DNA of 64,000 nucleotides from Candidatus Planktophila versatilis (GTDB lineage Bacteria; Actinomycetota; Actinomycetes; Nanopelagicales; Nanopelagicaceae), in assembly GCF_002288105.1 (NCBI RefSeq), contig NZ_CP016774.1:186001-250000 (forward strand), in the 5' to 3' direction. The first letter of the stretch is position 1, and every line of letters starts with the position of its first letter. The position numbers and the translations under genes were made by a program. Below the pieces are notes generated by a model. It did no database searches and had not been told where the DNA came from. It saw only the letters and a list, made by a program, of their open reading frames with translations. Positions 47,377-59,000 of the stretch are shown here, piece after piece.

Positions 47377-48168
47377 GTGCGCGCGTTTGTTAACTTATAC
47401 GCAGCTGGTGATGGATTCGTCCCACCAAGCACTAACGACTTCAACCTTCCTCCACTTACTGAATCAATTCCTTGGCTGACTAAGCCCGTTCTACTTGTTT
47501 TTCTCTCCGTAATTCTCGTTTCAGTTTTCTTCATTCTCTCTGCCCGCAAAGCGGCAGTAGTTCCTTCGAAGCTGCAATTTGCTGGTGAAAGCATCTACGC
47601 CTTTGTCCGTAATGATCTTGCTCGCGATGTTATCGGCCATGAATTCATGCGCTTTGTGCCATACCTATTCACCCTCTTTACCTTTGTACTCACCAACAAC
47701 ATCTTTGGAATCGTTCCATTCTTGCAATTCCCAGCAATGTCTCACGTTGCCTTCCCATACGTGCTTGCGATCTTCTCATTCGGAGTCTTTCACTACGTTG
47801 GTATTCGCAAAAAGGGTCTGGGCGCATACCTGAAAGAGATTGCCTTTATGCCAGGTGTTCCTAAGCCGGTTTACATCTTGCTGACACCGATTGAAATTGC
47901 CACATTCTTCCTCGTGCGTCCATTGACGCTCTCACTTCGTCTCTTTGCAAATATGTTCGCGGGCCACTTGCTCTTGCTCGTATTCATTATGGGTGGTGAC
48001 TACATGTTGCATGATTCACATCTGATCATGAAGTTGTTTAGCCCATTCTCATTTGCATTCGGTATTGCCCTTACATTCTTCGAATTTATGGTGCAATGCC
48101 TTCAGGCATATATCTTCACCCTGCTTACAGCTCTCTACATCGCCGGCGCCCTTGCCGACGAGCACTAA
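47377..48168 (+). CDS. atpB: ATP synthase subunit a
   Basis: 263 residues. The start is a GTG five bases after AAGGAG (47366-47371), chosen over GTGs within that site. The essential proton-channel arginine is in LTLSLRLFANMFAGH, with about six helices. It heads the structural part of the operon after a 129-base gap that may hold a promoter. Confidence 0.95.
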   Translation: MRAFVNLYAAGDGFVPPSTNDFNLPPLTESIPWLTKPVLLVFLSVILVSVFFILSARKAAVVPSKLQFAGESIYAFVRNDLARDVIGHEFMRFVPYLFTLFTFVLTNNIFGIVPFLQFPAMSHVAFPYVLAIFSFGVFHYVGIRKKGLGAYLKEIAFMPGVPKPVYILLTPIEIATFFLVRPLTLSLRLFANMFAGHLLLLVFIMGGDYMLHDSHLIMKLFSPFSFAFGIALTFFEFMVQCLQAYIFTLLTALYIAGALADEH

Positions 48169-48209
48169 ACGCACCACCTAATGAATAACCAAACGAAAGG
48201 TAAGAAAAA

Positions 48210-48413
48210 ATGACAGGCACACTCAACCTGGTCGGTTTTGGCCTATCAGCAATTGGTCCAGCAATTGCAACAGGAATGATCTTCGCCGCTTATATCAACG
48301 GCGTAGCTCGTCAGCCAGAAGCACGTAGCGTTCTCCAGCCAATCGCGTTCCTCGGATTCGCACTTGCTGAAGCACTCGCACTCTTCGGTCTCGTACTCGC
48401 ATTCGTTCTCTAA
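48210..48413 (+). CDS. atpE: ATP synthase subunit c
   Basis: 67 residues, two helices joined by the polar loop ARQPEA. The ion-binding carboxylate is E54 in [12 protein letters not shown], without the extra polar ligands of sodium-binding rings, so it should be proton-driven. Very short and codon-biased, as expected for the most abundant subunit. Confidence 0.97.
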   Translation: MTGTLNLVGFGLSAIGPAIATGMIFAAYINGVARQPEARSVLQPIAFLGFALAEALALFGLVLAFVL

Positions 48414-48438
48414 AAACTAAGAAGGATTAGGAAGACTA

Positions 48439-48972
48439 ATGCGCTCAATTAATTTGCTTGCCGGGGGAGAACCACTCAACCCATTAATTCCGCACACCGC
48501 TGAATTAATCGTTGGTGCAATTGCCTTCACCCTGCTATTCCTAGTGCTTCGCAAGGCGGTAGTGCCAAAGTTTGAAAAGGCATTTACTGACCGCACCGAA
48601 GCAATTCAAGGCGGTTTAGAGCGAGCCGAAAAAGCGCAGGAAGAAGCACAGCGCGCTCTCGTTCAATACAACGAACAACTTTCATCTGCGCAAGGTGAAG
48701 CATCACGACTTCGGGAAGAGGCGCGCGTTCAAGGCGCAGCGATTATCGAAGAGCTTCGCACAAAGGCGCAAGAGGAAGCGGCTCGCATCACAGCAGCAGC
48801 ACATGCATCTATTGAGGCAGAACGTCAGCAAGCAGTGACATCACTTCGTAATGAAGTGGGCGCACTTGCCGTCGAGCTCGCATCAAAGATTGTCGGGGAA
48901 GCGCTAGATGACCAGGCCCGTCAATCACGGATCGTGGATCGCTTTATCGAAGACCTCGAGAAGAGTAAGTAA
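48439..48972 (+). CDS. atpF: ATP synthase subunit b
   Basis: 177 residues: a membrane helix near 20-42 then a long charged coiled coil rich in Ala, Glu and Arg forming the peripheral stalk. The ATG has GGAAG upstream. atpH begins 6 bases after its stop. Confidence 0.95.
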   Translation: MRSINLLAGGEPLNPLIPHTAELIVGAIAFTLLFLVLRKAVVPKFEKAFTDRTEAIQGGLERAEKAQEEAQRALVQYNEQLSSAQGEASRLREEARVQGAAIIEELRTKAQEEAARITAAAHASIEAERQQAVTSLRNEVGALAVELASKIVGEALDDQARQSRIVDRFIEDLEKSK

Positions 48973-48978
48973 GGAAAA

Positions 48979-49812
48979 ATGAGAATTCACCTCGGAGGAA
49001 GTAGCCGTCAATCACTCGTGGTTGCACGCGCCGCACTTGATGCTGCCGTTAAAGGCGCAAGCGCTGCAACTTCATCTGAGCTCTCTTCTCAACTTTTCTT
49101 TGCCGCCGACGTTCTGGCTAAAAACACTTCAATTCGCCGTGCCTTTGCCGACCCTGCTCGCGATGCCGCCTCAAAGGGTGCACTCGTGAAGGATCTCTTT
49201 GCAAAATCACTCTCAGCGCCAGCGCTAGAAATACTCACAGATGTATCAACACTTCGTTGGTCAGCTGCAGGAGACCTAGTGCATGTGCTGGAGCAGCTGG
49301 CGATTGAAGCAGAAGCATCAGCTGCAAATGTAAGCAATGAACTCGATCGCGTAGAAGATGAGCTCTTTGAGACATCTGAACTCGTGGTCGATAACTTCGA
49401 GCTGCGCAAGGCGCTGGTAGGGGCTGGAACAGTGCAAGCTAAGTCAGCTCTTGTTACTGAAGTACTTGGCAAGAAAGCATCAGCATCAACTGTGAAGTTA
49501 GCAGTTGCGCTGGTATCAAGTCTTCGCGGTCGCAGTATTGAAGCAGCATTTGCTGACTATCTCTTTGGCCTGGCAAATCGTCGCAATCGTTTGATTGCAG
49601 TGATTCGGGTAGCAACACAGATAACAGAAGCACAGAAATCACGCCTAGCAACGGCGATTGAAAAGCAGGTTGGGCAACCAATCCGCGTCAACATTGAGGT
49701 AGAGCCATCAATTCTTGGTGGAGTCTCAGTGAAGTTTGCAGATGAACTTGTAGATGGAAGCGTTTCACATCGACTTGCAAGTGCCGGACGTGCACTTGCT
49801 GGAAATAAATAG
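48979..49812 (+). CDS. atpH: ATP synthase subunit delta
   Basis: 277 residues, somewhat longer than the roughly 180 of E. coli. The C-terminal part has the family segment [19 protein letters not shown]. It is not the mycobacterial b-delta fusion, because atpF is complete and separate and no second b-type helix is seen. It links the stalk to F1. Confidence 0.94.
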   Translation: MRIHLGGSSRQSLVVARAALDAAVKGASAATSSELSSQLFFAADVLAKNTSIRRAFADPARDAASKGALVKDLFAKSLSAPALEILTDVSTLRWSAAGDLVHVLEQLAIEAEASAANVSNELDRVEDELFETSELVVDNFELRKALVGAGTVQAKSALVTEVLGKKASASTVKLAVALVSSLRGRSIEAAFADYLFGLANRRNRLIAVIRVATQITEAQKSRLATAIEKQVGQPIRVNIEVEPSILGGVSVKFADELVDGSVSHRLASAGRALAGNK

Positions 49813-49829
49813 GAATAAAGGGGAAACTC

Positions 49830-51470
49830 ATGGCAGAGCTCAAGATCCAACCGAATGAAATTCGGGATGCCTTAGCGAACTTCGTTAAGTCATACGATCC
49901 AGGCACCGCGGCTCGTGACGAAGTCGGAACAGTAAGCCAGGCAGGCGATGGAATCGCCCGTGTTGAAGGTCTTCCTTCAACAATGGCTAACGAACTACTT
50001 CAGTTCGAGAACGGAACGTTAGGTCTGGCGCTTAACCTCGACGTGCGCGAAATCGGTGTTGTTATCTTGGGCGATTACGCAGGCATTGAGGAAGGAACCT
50101 CTGTACGTCGTACAGGTGAAGTTCTCTCTGTTCCTGTCGGTGATGGATTCCTCGGTCGCGTTGTTGACCCACTCGGTCGACCAATCGATGGCAAAGGTGA
50201 GATCACTCCTGATGCCCGTCGTGCGCTAGAACTTCAGGCACCATCTGTTGTACAGCGCCAACCTGTTAAGGAGCCAATGGCCACAGGTATAAAGGCAATC
50301 GATGCGATGACAGCAATCGGTCGTGGACAGCGTCAGCTCATCATTGGTGACCGTCAGACTGGAAAGACTGCAGTTGCAATCGACACAATTATTAACCAGC
50401 GCGAAAACTGGCTGACTGGCGATAAGAAGAAGCAGGTTAAATGCATCTACGTCGCTATCGGTCAGAAGGGTTCAACGATTGCATCCGTTAAGGGCGCACT
50501 CGAAGAAGCTGGCGCGATGGAATACACAACAATCGTTGCATCTCCGGCATCAGACCCAGCAGGCTTTAAGTACCTCGCGCCATATACCGGTTCTGCAATT
50601 GGTCAGCACTGGATGTATAAAGGCGAGCACGTTCTGATTGTTTTTGATGATCTTTCCAAGCAAGCTGAGGCTTATCGTTCAGTCTCACTTCTCCTTCGTC
50701 GCCCACCAGGCCGCGAAGCTTACCCAGGCGATGTTTTCTACTTACACTCACGTTTGCTAGAACGTTGCGCAAAGCTTTCCGATGAACTCGGTGGCGGTTC
50801 CATGACCGGCCTGCCAATCATTGAAACTAAGGGAAATGACGTTTCCGCGTTTATTCCGACAAACGTAATTTCGATTACTGACGGACAGTGCTTCCTTGAA
50901 ACAGATCTCTTTAACGCAGGTGTACGCCCAGCGATTAACGTAGGTATCTCAGTATCTCGCGTGGGTGGTTCAGCTCAGACTAAGGCGATGAAGAAGATCG
51001 CTGGTCGTCTTCGTCTTGACCTCGCTCAGTTCCGTGAGTTAGAAGCATTCGCTGCTTTCGGTTCAGATCTTGATGCGGCATCAAAGGCTCAGCTAGAGCG
51101 TGGTGCACGTATGGTGGAACTACTTAAGCAGGGTCAGTACTCACCATATTCACTCGAGCGTCAGATTGTTTCAATCTGGGCCGGAACTTCCGGTGCGCTA
51201 GATGATGTTGCTGTTGCTGATATCCGTCGCTTTGAAGGCGAACTACTGGACTTCATCGGCCGCGAACGTAAAGAGATCTTTACCGTGATCTCTGAGACTA
51301 AGCAGCTCGAAGATGACACTGTGGCCAAGATGGTTTCTGCAGTTGCTGATTTCAAGAAGCAATTTAAGTCATCAGTGGCTCCAGCACTGAATGAAGCTGC
51401 GGCAAAGGCGCTTGAGGGCGAAGCTGCAGAAGCAATCACAAAGCACGTCCCACCGGCGGTGAAGAAGTAA
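49830..51470 (+). CDS. atpA: ATP synthase subunit alpha
   Basis: 546 residues with the P-loop GDRQTGKT and the family signature in [22 protein letters not shown]-terminal extension beyond the E. coli length is rich in Ala, Glu and Lys, as in other actinobacteria. It forms the non-catalytic nucleotide sites of F1. Confidence 0.98.
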   Translation: MAELKIQPNEIRDALANFVKSYDPGTAARDEVGTVSQAGDGIARVEGLPSTMANELLQFENGTLGLALNLDVREIGVVILGDYAGIEEGTSVRRTGEVLSVPVGDGFLGRVVDPLGRPIDGKGEITPDARRALELQAPSVVQRQPVKEPMATGIKAIDAMTAIGRGQRQLIIGDRQTGKTAVAIDTIINQRENWLTGDKKKQVKCIYVAIGQKGSTIASVKGALEEAGAMEYTTIVASPASDPAGFKYLAPYTGSAIGQHWMYKGEHVLIVFDDLSKQAEAYRSVSLLLRRPPGREAYPGDVFYLHSRLLERCAKLSDELGGGSMTGLPIIETKGNDVSAFIPTNVISITDGQCFLETDLFNAGVRPAINVGISVSRVGGSAQTKAMKKIAGRLRLDLAQFRELEAFAAFGSDLDAASKAQLERGARMVELLKQGQYSPYSLERQIVSIWAGTSGALDDVAVADIRRFEGELLDFIGRERKEIFTVISETKQLEDDTVAKMVSAVADFKKQFKSSVAPALNEAAAKALEGEAAEAITKHVPPAVKK

Positions 51471-51473
51471 CTC

Positions 51474-53806
<2,333 letters not shown>

Positions 53807-53820
53807 GTAAGGGAAAAATA

Positions 53821-54072
53821 ATGGCTCTTAATGTCGCACTAGTATCGCCAACACAGAAGGTGTGGTCAGGCGAGGCAACATTTGTCTCTGCTCGCACCAC
53901 AGAAGGAGACCTTGGAGTTCTTCCAGGTCACTCACCTTTGTTTGGCGTACTAGTCGATGGAGCTGTCAGCATTAAGGGCACTGATGGAACAACACAGGAA
54001 TTTACTGTGAGCGGCGGCTTCTTATCTGTTTCAAATGATCGCGTATCGATTCTTACTGAGAGCGTTAACTAA
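53821..54072 (+). CDS. atpC: ATP synthase subunit epsilon, short form
   Basis: 83 residues, covering only the N-terminal beta-sandwich (with GDLGVLPGHSPL and the GGFLSV strand). The two C-terminal helices that inhibit ATP hydrolysis in E. coli and others (total about 130-140 residues) are absent, with a clean stop and a convergent gene 4 bases later. The coupling role is kept, but self-inhibition by epsilon should be lost or much reduced. Confidence 0.93.
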   Translation: MALNVALVSPTQKVWSGEATFVSARTTEGDLGVLPGHSPLFGVLVDGAVSIKGTDGTTQEFTVSGGFLSVSNDRVSILTESVN

Positions 54073-54076
54073 AGAA

Positions 54077-55342
54077 CTATTCGCGAGTAACTTTCGCACC
54101 TAGCCCAACCAACTGCTCAGCGAAATTTGGATATCCACGATCAATGTGGAAAGCGCCATCGACTGTTGTTTCACCTTCTGAAACCAACGCTGCCAATACA
54201 AGGCCTGCACCTGCGCGAATATCCGTTGCTTCAACGGGAGCGCCAGATAGCTGTGGGATCCCGTCGATAGAGGCATGGTGGCCATCTACGGTGATTTGAG
54301 CACCTAATCGCACTAGTTCGTTGACGAACATAAAGCGGGATTCAAAGACATTTTCAGTGACTATTGAATGGCCATCTGCAATTGCGTTCATTCCGATGAT
54401 AAATGGCAAGAGATCTGTTGCAAATCCAGGATAGGGCAGGGTTGCCACATCAATTGCTTGTGGTCGTTGATTCATCTGCACGCGAAATCCATCTTTAGTT
54501 GAGGTGATGATTGCCCCGGCTGTTGTGAGCTTTTCAAGCATGACTTCCATGTGATCGGCGCGACCACCATGAATAGTGATATCACCTTGCGTCATTGCGG
54601 CGGCAAATGCCCACGTGCCAGCAATGATGCGGTCTGTAATGGTGGTGTGGTCAGTTGGCTTGAGTTCTTTAACGCCAGTGATAGTAATTGTTGGCGAACC
54701 AAGACCATCAATTTTTGCCCCCATGCCAATCAGGAATTCACCGAGATCGACAAGGTCAGGTTCGCGGGCGGCGTTATCAATAGTTGTCACACCATTTGCT
54801 AGAACGGCTGCGGTCATGAGGTTCTCTGTTGCACCCACTGATGGGAAATCTAAATCTATAGAGGTGCCTGAAAGTCCATTCGGAGCCTCGGCAACTATGT
54901 AACCATGTTGGACATGTGCTTTGGCGCCAAGTGATTCAAGACCTTTAACATGAAAATCAAGGCCGCGTGAGCCAATTGCATCCCCGCCAGGAAGTGCGAC
55001 TTCTGCTCTTCCGACGCGAGCAACAAGTGGACCGAGCACGTTAATTGATGCCCTCATCTTGCGCACGAGGTCATAATCTGCGCGATGTAATGGAGTAGCT
55101 GGAACATCAATCGTGACGGTGTCGGCGGTGTGAATAACGGTGCAACCAAGACGTGTGAGCAGGTCGGACATGATTTCTACATCGGCAATATCTGGAACAT
55201 TGCGGATGGTCGATTTTCCAACGGCTAAAAGCGAAGCGGCCATCAGTTTAAGGACTGAATTCTTGGCTCCTGTGACCGATACTTCACCGACCAGGCGGCT
55301 GCCACCGGTGATCCGGAAGCGGTCGTGGGACGAAGATGCCAT
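54077..55342 (-). CDS. murA: UDP-N-acetylglucosamine 1-carboxyvinyltransferase
   Basis: 421 residues with [15 protein letters not shown] at the N terminus. The active-site loop reads [10 protein letters not shown], with aspartate (D121) where most MurA enzymes have the cysteine alkylated by fosfomycin. The same change makes mycobacterial MurA resistant. It performs the first committed step of peptidoglycan synthesis. The ATG follows TAGACT at leaderless spacing; the promoter is back to back with that of cobO. Confidence 0.97.
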   Translation of the reverse strand: MASSSHDRFRITGGSRLVGEVSVTGAKNSVLKLMAASLLAVGKSTIRNVPDIADVEIMSDLLTRLGCTVIHTADTVTIDVPATPLHRADYDLVRKMRASINVLGPLVARVGRAEVALPGGDAIGSRGLDFHVKGLESLGAKAHVQHGYIVAEAPNGLSGTSIDLDFPSVGATENLMTAAVLANGVTTIDNAAREPDLVDLGEFLIGMGAKIDGLGSPTITITGVKELKPTDHTTITDRIIAGTWAFAAAMTQGDITIHGGRADHMEVMLEKLTTAGAIITSTKDGFRVQMNQRPQAIDVATLPYPGFATDLLPFIIGMNAIADGHSIVTENVFESRFMFVNELVRLGAQITVDGHHASIDGIPQLSGAPVEATDIRAGAGLVLAALVSEGETTVDGAFHIDRGYPNFAEQLVGLGAKVTRE

Positions 55343-55348
55343 ATCCGA

Positions 55349-55364
55349 AGTCTACTTATAGGCT
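55349..55364. promoter_or_regulatory. Back-to-back -10 boxes of divergent leaderless murA and cobO
   Basis: TAGACT on the minus strand (55349-55354) ends 6 bases before murA, and TAGGCT on the plus strand (55359-55364) ends 6 bases before cobO. Only four bases separate the boxes, so each -35 region must lie in the other gene. Confidence 0.65.
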
Positions 55365-55370
55365 AGGGAC

Positions 55371-55943
55371 ATGGTTAATTTAACGCGTATTTACACAAAG
55401 ACAGGCGATGACGGAACTACATCCCTTGGAGATATGAGCCGCACATCAAAAAATGACCCTCGCCTAGAAGCATATGCAACTGTTGATGAAGCAAACTCCA
55501 CAATCGGTGTTGTGCTCGCAACTGATGAATTAGCCGATGATGTTCGCGCGCTATTGGTGCGAATCCAAAATGATATGTTCGATGTGGGAGCAGACCTCTG
55601 CACCCCAGTAGTTGATGCACCTGCATTTGAACCACTTCGCGTGCTTGAATCTCAAATTGTCTATCTAGAAGAACAGATTGATAAATACAACGCAGATCTT
55701 GAAGCGTTGCGCTCATTTGTATTACCTTCTGGAACATCTGCTGCGGCCCATCTTCACGTTGCTCGCACAGTGGTTCGTCGCGCAGAGCGTTGCACCTGGG
55801 CTGCAATCCATGCATTTGGCGGGGGAGTAAATCCACTGACTGCTAAGTACCTCAACCGTTGCTCTGATTTACTCTTTGTTCTTGCTCGTCATGCAAACAA
55901 AGAGATTGGTGATCAGCTCTGGGTTCCTGGAGCAAATCGCTAG
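55371..55943 (+). CDS. cobO: Cob(I)alamin adenosyltransferase, PduO type
   Basis: 190 residues with the TRIYTKTGDDGTTSLGD ATP-binding start and the VARTVVRRAERC segment of PduO-type adenosyltransferases. It makes adenosylcobalamin from cob(I)alamin. Fold-wise it is not the CobA/BtuR type, although annotation often uses the symbol cobO. Divergent from murA as in Mycobacterium. Its stop shares CTAG with the convergent gene. Confidence 0.93.
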   Translation: MVNLTRIYTKTGDDGTTSLGDMSRTSKNDPRLEAYATVDEANSTIGVVLATDELADDVRALLVRIQNDMFDVGADLCTPVVDAPAFEPLRVLESQIVYLEEQIDKYNADLEALRSFVLPSGTSAAAHLHVARTVVRRAERCTWAAIHAFGGGVNPLTAKYLNRCSDLLFVLARHANKEIGDQLWVPGANR

Positions 55944-56266
55944 TTAAAGCTTTTCAAGTGCGCCCTGGCAGCGCTCTCTTCCTTCGGAAATACAAATAAA
56001 CGAGGACCTTGCTTAGTCTGGGTCAGAGTTGCCTTAATTCCAACTGCAATCAACTTCTGACGCAGTATTTCGCCTTCAATGTGATTGTTTGGCTCTGCGA
56101 CCGCAACGAGAGTTCCGTATTCATCTTCTGAACCAATCGATGGGCTGCGTTCGACTAGTGACTTACCTTTAGCCGAGGTCCACTTTAAAATGAAAATCAG
56201 GAATAAGACAACCGGAAATCCGGCAAGACTCATTAAAAAGAGCTGATTGTTGACGCCGCCTAGCAT
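55940..56266 (-). CDS. Membrane-anchored protein with DUF2007-like domain
   Basis: 108 residues: one membrane helix (about 8-28), a linker, then a small alpha/beta domain (about 47-105, LVAVAEPNNHIEGEILRQKL onward) resembling DUF2007, a putative signalling domain. The match is by eye only. It begins on the base before the stop of the upstream secreted-protein gene, so it is last in a four-gene minus-strand operon. Confidence 0.65.
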   Translation of the reverse strand: MLGGVNNQLFLMSLAGFPVVLFLIFILKWTSAKGKSLVERSPSIGSEDEYGTLVAVAEPNNHIEGEILRQKLIAVGIKATLTQTKQGPRLFVFPKEESAARAHLKSFN

Positions 56267-56992
56267 TTACTCGACCACCTTTGTATATGTAGCAGCCGAT
56301 GCTCCTTCAGGTCGTGGATCTTGATGGCAAATCACTTCAATATTGCTGATGTATTCAAGAGTTTCAATGGGTTCTGGTGAGATTAAGAGAATGGTCTTAA
56401 TCTCTTTAACTGCGCTAGGCGTTGATATTGTGCGCAAGTCACCAAGTATGACGCCCTCTTTAGATAGGACCTGAGAATTAACTTCCCACCACACACATCC
56501 AGTCTCAGCGGCAACCTGGACTGCGCCACAAACAAATTCGCTGCATGCCTTCACTTGGGAAGCCAGATTGGTCTTTGCAGAAATAACGCTCACCAACTCT
56601 TTGCTTGTCGGCACCTTGGCATAGATTCCTGATTCAAACTCAAAGTCCACCGGTGGCCACTTTGGTTTTGGTGATGGAGTAAGGCGAATCTTCTTTCGAG
56701 GTTTTGGCTTCGGTTTTGGCTTTGGCTTTGGTTTGGCAGAGACAGTGGGCTCAGCTGACGCAGTGGGCTTGGCAGTTGTTGGAGCAGTCGACTTTACTGT
56801 TGGCTTAGAAGTTGCTTTAGAAGTGGGCTTAGCTGTTGGCTTTGGCTTCACTGTCGCTTTGGGTGAAGCCTTCACACTTGCCTTGGCAGTCGGCGTTGGT
56901 GTTGGCTTCTTAGTTGCAGCGTCGGCACTGGTTGCAGAAAAGGCAAGGCAGAGTGCAAGTACAAGTGCTGACTTTTTCAGTCGCGCTCCCAC
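56267..56992 (-). CDS. Secreted protein with Thr/Lys/Pro-rich stalk
   Basis: 241 residues from a GTG inside the end of the permease gene. A signal peptide (to about ADAA) is followed by about 100 residues of Pro, Lys, Thr, Ser and Ala repeats, ending in a run of KP dipeptides, then a C-terminal domain with four cysteines (ACSEFVCGA, TGCVWW, VICHQD). The stalk is suited to cross the cell wall. Function is unknown. Overlap with the ABC permease gene suggests it works with that exporter. Confidence 0.7.
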   Translation of the reverse strand: MGARLKKSALVLALCLAFSATSADAATKKPTPTPTAKASVKASPKATVKPKPTAKPTSKATSKPTVKSTAPTTAKPTASAEPTVSAKPKPKPKPKPKPRKKIRLTPSPKPKWPPVDFEFESGIYAKVPTSKELVSVISAKTNLASQVKACSEFVCGAVQVAAETGCVWWEVNSQVLSKEGVILGDLRTISTPSAVKEIKTILLISPEPIETLEYISNIEVICHQDPRPEGASAATYTKVVE

Positions 56993-57768
56993 TTGAAACT
57001 GCGAATTGCCCAGATTAATCCCAGTACGAGCCATGCGGTAATAATGGCAAAGGTGCGCCCAGTTTCCCAATTGCCGGCAACTTCACGCGTAGCAAATGAT
57101 TCAGGTAAGAAGACTGAACGGGCGCCTTGGGTCATCCATTTGAGTGGAAAGATTGCGGCAACTTGCTGCATCCACTGCGGCAGATCGGTAAAGATAAAAA
57201 AGACGCCACTGAAGAATTGCAGAACAATGACAACGGGGGAGACGACAGCGGAAGCTCCACGGCCAGATTTAGGAACATTGGAGAATGCAATTCCCAGCAC
57301 CGTTGAACATGCACTGCCAAGAATTAGTAGAGCAGCTAAGAGCAACCATTTATCAGCGCTCTGCGGCAGGTTAACGCCAAAGAAGGCAACGCCAGCAGCC
57401 AATAAGAGCGCTACTTGCACCAGCATGCTGACAGTGACAAGGATGGCTTTTCCAAGGAAGTAACTACTTGCTGGCATCGGAGTTCCACGTAGTCGCTTGA
57501 GCGTTCCAAAGTCGCGCTCCATCGGAATCATGATTGCTAGTTGCTGAAAACCCGTATTAACAAGTCCTGATGCAATCATTCCCGCCACAAAATATTGACT
57601 AAAGGTAACACCGTCGGCGATCGTGTTAGAAAATACTGATCCAAAGATGGCAAGCAAGATGAGTGGGAATAACATGGTGAAGACAACTGATTCACGCTGT
57701 CGCATAAATTGTTTAATCTCTAACTTGCCTCGCTGCATACCAATGGAGAGCGCGGTGGGCTTATTCAT
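56977..57768 (-). CDS. ABC-2 type transporter permease
   Basis: 263 residues with six hydrophobic segments and a cytoplasmic FGTLKRLRGTPMPASSYFLG motif typical of ABC-2 export permeases (drug, lipid or polysaccharide). The ATG overlaps the ATPase gene stop (ATGAATAA), indicating coupling. Substrate unknown. Confidence 0.9.
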   Translation of the reverse strand: MNKPTALSIGMQRGKLEIKQFMRQRESVVFTMLFPLILLAIFGSVFSNTIADGVTFSQYFVAGMIASGLVNTGFQQLAIMIPMERDFGTLKRLRGTPMPASSYFLGKAILVTVSMLVQVALLLAAGVAFFGVNLPQSADKWLLLAALLILGSACSTVLGIAFSNVPKSGRGASAVVSPVVIVLQFFSGVFFIFTDLPQWMQQVAAIFPLKWMTQGARSVFLPESFATREVAGNWETGRTFAIITAWLVLGLIWAIRSFKWERD

Positions 57769-58615
57769 CGTGACCACCAATCATTTCCAGGTAGATATCT
57801 TCTAGTGATGCTCGCTTAATGCTCAGCTCTGGAATTTCTCCACCAAATTGGGCCGCTAGCTCCGTGACGCGTTCAGTGGGGTTGGCACTCTTCTCACTGC
57901 GCACTTGTGCACCATCTCGCCAGGAAATAGTGGCAAGTGATGTTGCGCGCCCGCCAAGTTCTGCAGGTGGTGCGATTTCAACAATCCGTCCCTTGATAAT
58001 GACTGCCACCCGATCTGCCAGTGCTTCTGCTTCATCAAGGTAGTGAGTGGTAAGAACGATGGTGGCTCCTTCATCGCGCAAGGTGCGAATCAAATTCCAG
58101 AATGCTCTACGCGCTTCCGGATCAAAACCTGTAGTGGGCTCATCTAAAAAGATTAGTTCCGGACTACCAATAATTCCCAGTGCGACATCTAGGCGACGTC
58201 GCTGCCCACCAGAAAGAGTGCGACCAAGCGCATCAGATTTCTCTGTGAGTCCCACTAATTCAATTACCTCGCGGGCATCTTTCGGATTCTTGTAATAAGT
58301 GGCAAAGTGCGAGACGGACTCATAGACAGTTAAGTCGCCGGCATCTTGAGTTGATTGAAGAACAATGCCGATGCGATCACGCCATCCTTGTCCGGCGCTG
58401 CCTTTAGTTGCTGGGTCAAAACCGAGAACTTTCACATCACCGGAATCGCGATCACGAAATCCTTCGAGTATCTCCACCGTCGTGGTCTTGCCAGCGCCAT
58501 TAGGGCCAAGGAGTGCGAAGATTTCGCCCTGTTCGATTTCAAGGTCAAGCCCATCGACTGCCTGCGTCTGGCCATATTTCTTATGGAGCTGGGAAACGCT
58601 GATGACCTTGCTCAT
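57761..58615 (-). CDS. ABC transporter ATP-binding protein
   Basis: 284 residues with Walker A GPNGAGKT, signature LSGGQRRR, Walker B LIFLDEPT and a C-terminal extension typical of DrrA-like exporters. It pairs with the permease downstream. It heads the minus-strand operon and is divergent from the small zinc protein gene, with only 47 bases between. Confidence 0.94.
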   Translation of the reverse strand: MSKVISVSQLHKKYGQTQAVDGLDLEIEQGEIFALLGPNGAGKTTTVEILEGFRDRDSGDVKVLGFDPATKGSAGQGWRDRIGIVLQSTQDAGDLTVYESVSHFATYYKNPKDAREVIELVGLTEKSDALGRTLSGGQRRRLDVALGIIGSPELIFLDEPTTGFDPEARRAFWNLIRTLRDEGATIVLTTHYLDEAEALADRVAVIIKGRIVEIAPPAELGGRATSLATISWRDGAQVRSEKSANPTERVTELAAQFGGEIPELSIKRASLEDIYLEMIGGHDE

Positions 58616-58662
58616 AGTGTCATCTTCTCACTTTGTGGGGCAAAGTGCGAGAAAATGAAGCC

Positions 58663-58980
58663 ATGAGCCCACGTAAGAACTACCCGAAGAATCGTCGGCC
58701 GAAGAATAACGATGAAGACCGTGAGATTAATCCTTCCAATCAAAGTTTCGAAGAAGATGAAAATGGTTTATGGACTGTTCGTAAATTAACCGGTTCATCT
58801 GCAAATAAACCATATCGCTGCCCTGGTTGTGATCAACTGATCCCGATGGCAACGCCACATACCGTTGCCTGGCTAGATGGCGAAGAAGATAATCGCAGGC
58901 ATTGGCATAACGCTTGCTGGAGTAAGCGAAATAATCGTGGCCCGCGCACTGAACGCACGCGCAATGCGCCCCGTTACTAA
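58663..58980 (+). CDS. Small basic putative zinc-binding protein, actinobacterial
   Basis: 105 residues with a charged N terminus and a conserved core, WTVRKLTGSSANKPYRCPGC followed by HTVAWL and HWHNACW. The C-x-x-C and H-x(n)-C set suggests one zinc site. I recognise the pattern as a conserved actinobacterial protein without known function. The ATG lies 6 bases after GAAAAT, a weak version of the leaderless box. Confidence 0.75.
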   Translation: MSPRKNYPKNRRPKNNDEDREINPSNQSFEEDENGLWTVRKLTGSSANKPYRCPGCDQLIPMATPHTVAWLDGEEDNRRHWHNACWSKRNNRGPRTERTRNAPRY

Positions 58981-58987
58981 GTCGAAG

Positions 58988-58993
58988 TAGACT
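58988..58993 (+). promoter_or_regulatory. -10 hexamer of leaderless alpha/beta hydrolase promoter
   Basis: TAGACT ends 7 bases before the ATG at 59001. Confidence 0.55.
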
Positions 58994-59000
58994 CACACCA

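Noticed and set aside
48979-49812. Mycobacterial-type fused b-delta ATP synthase subunit
   Set aside because: atpF is a complete separate gene and the delta protein shows no second membrane-anchored b-type region.
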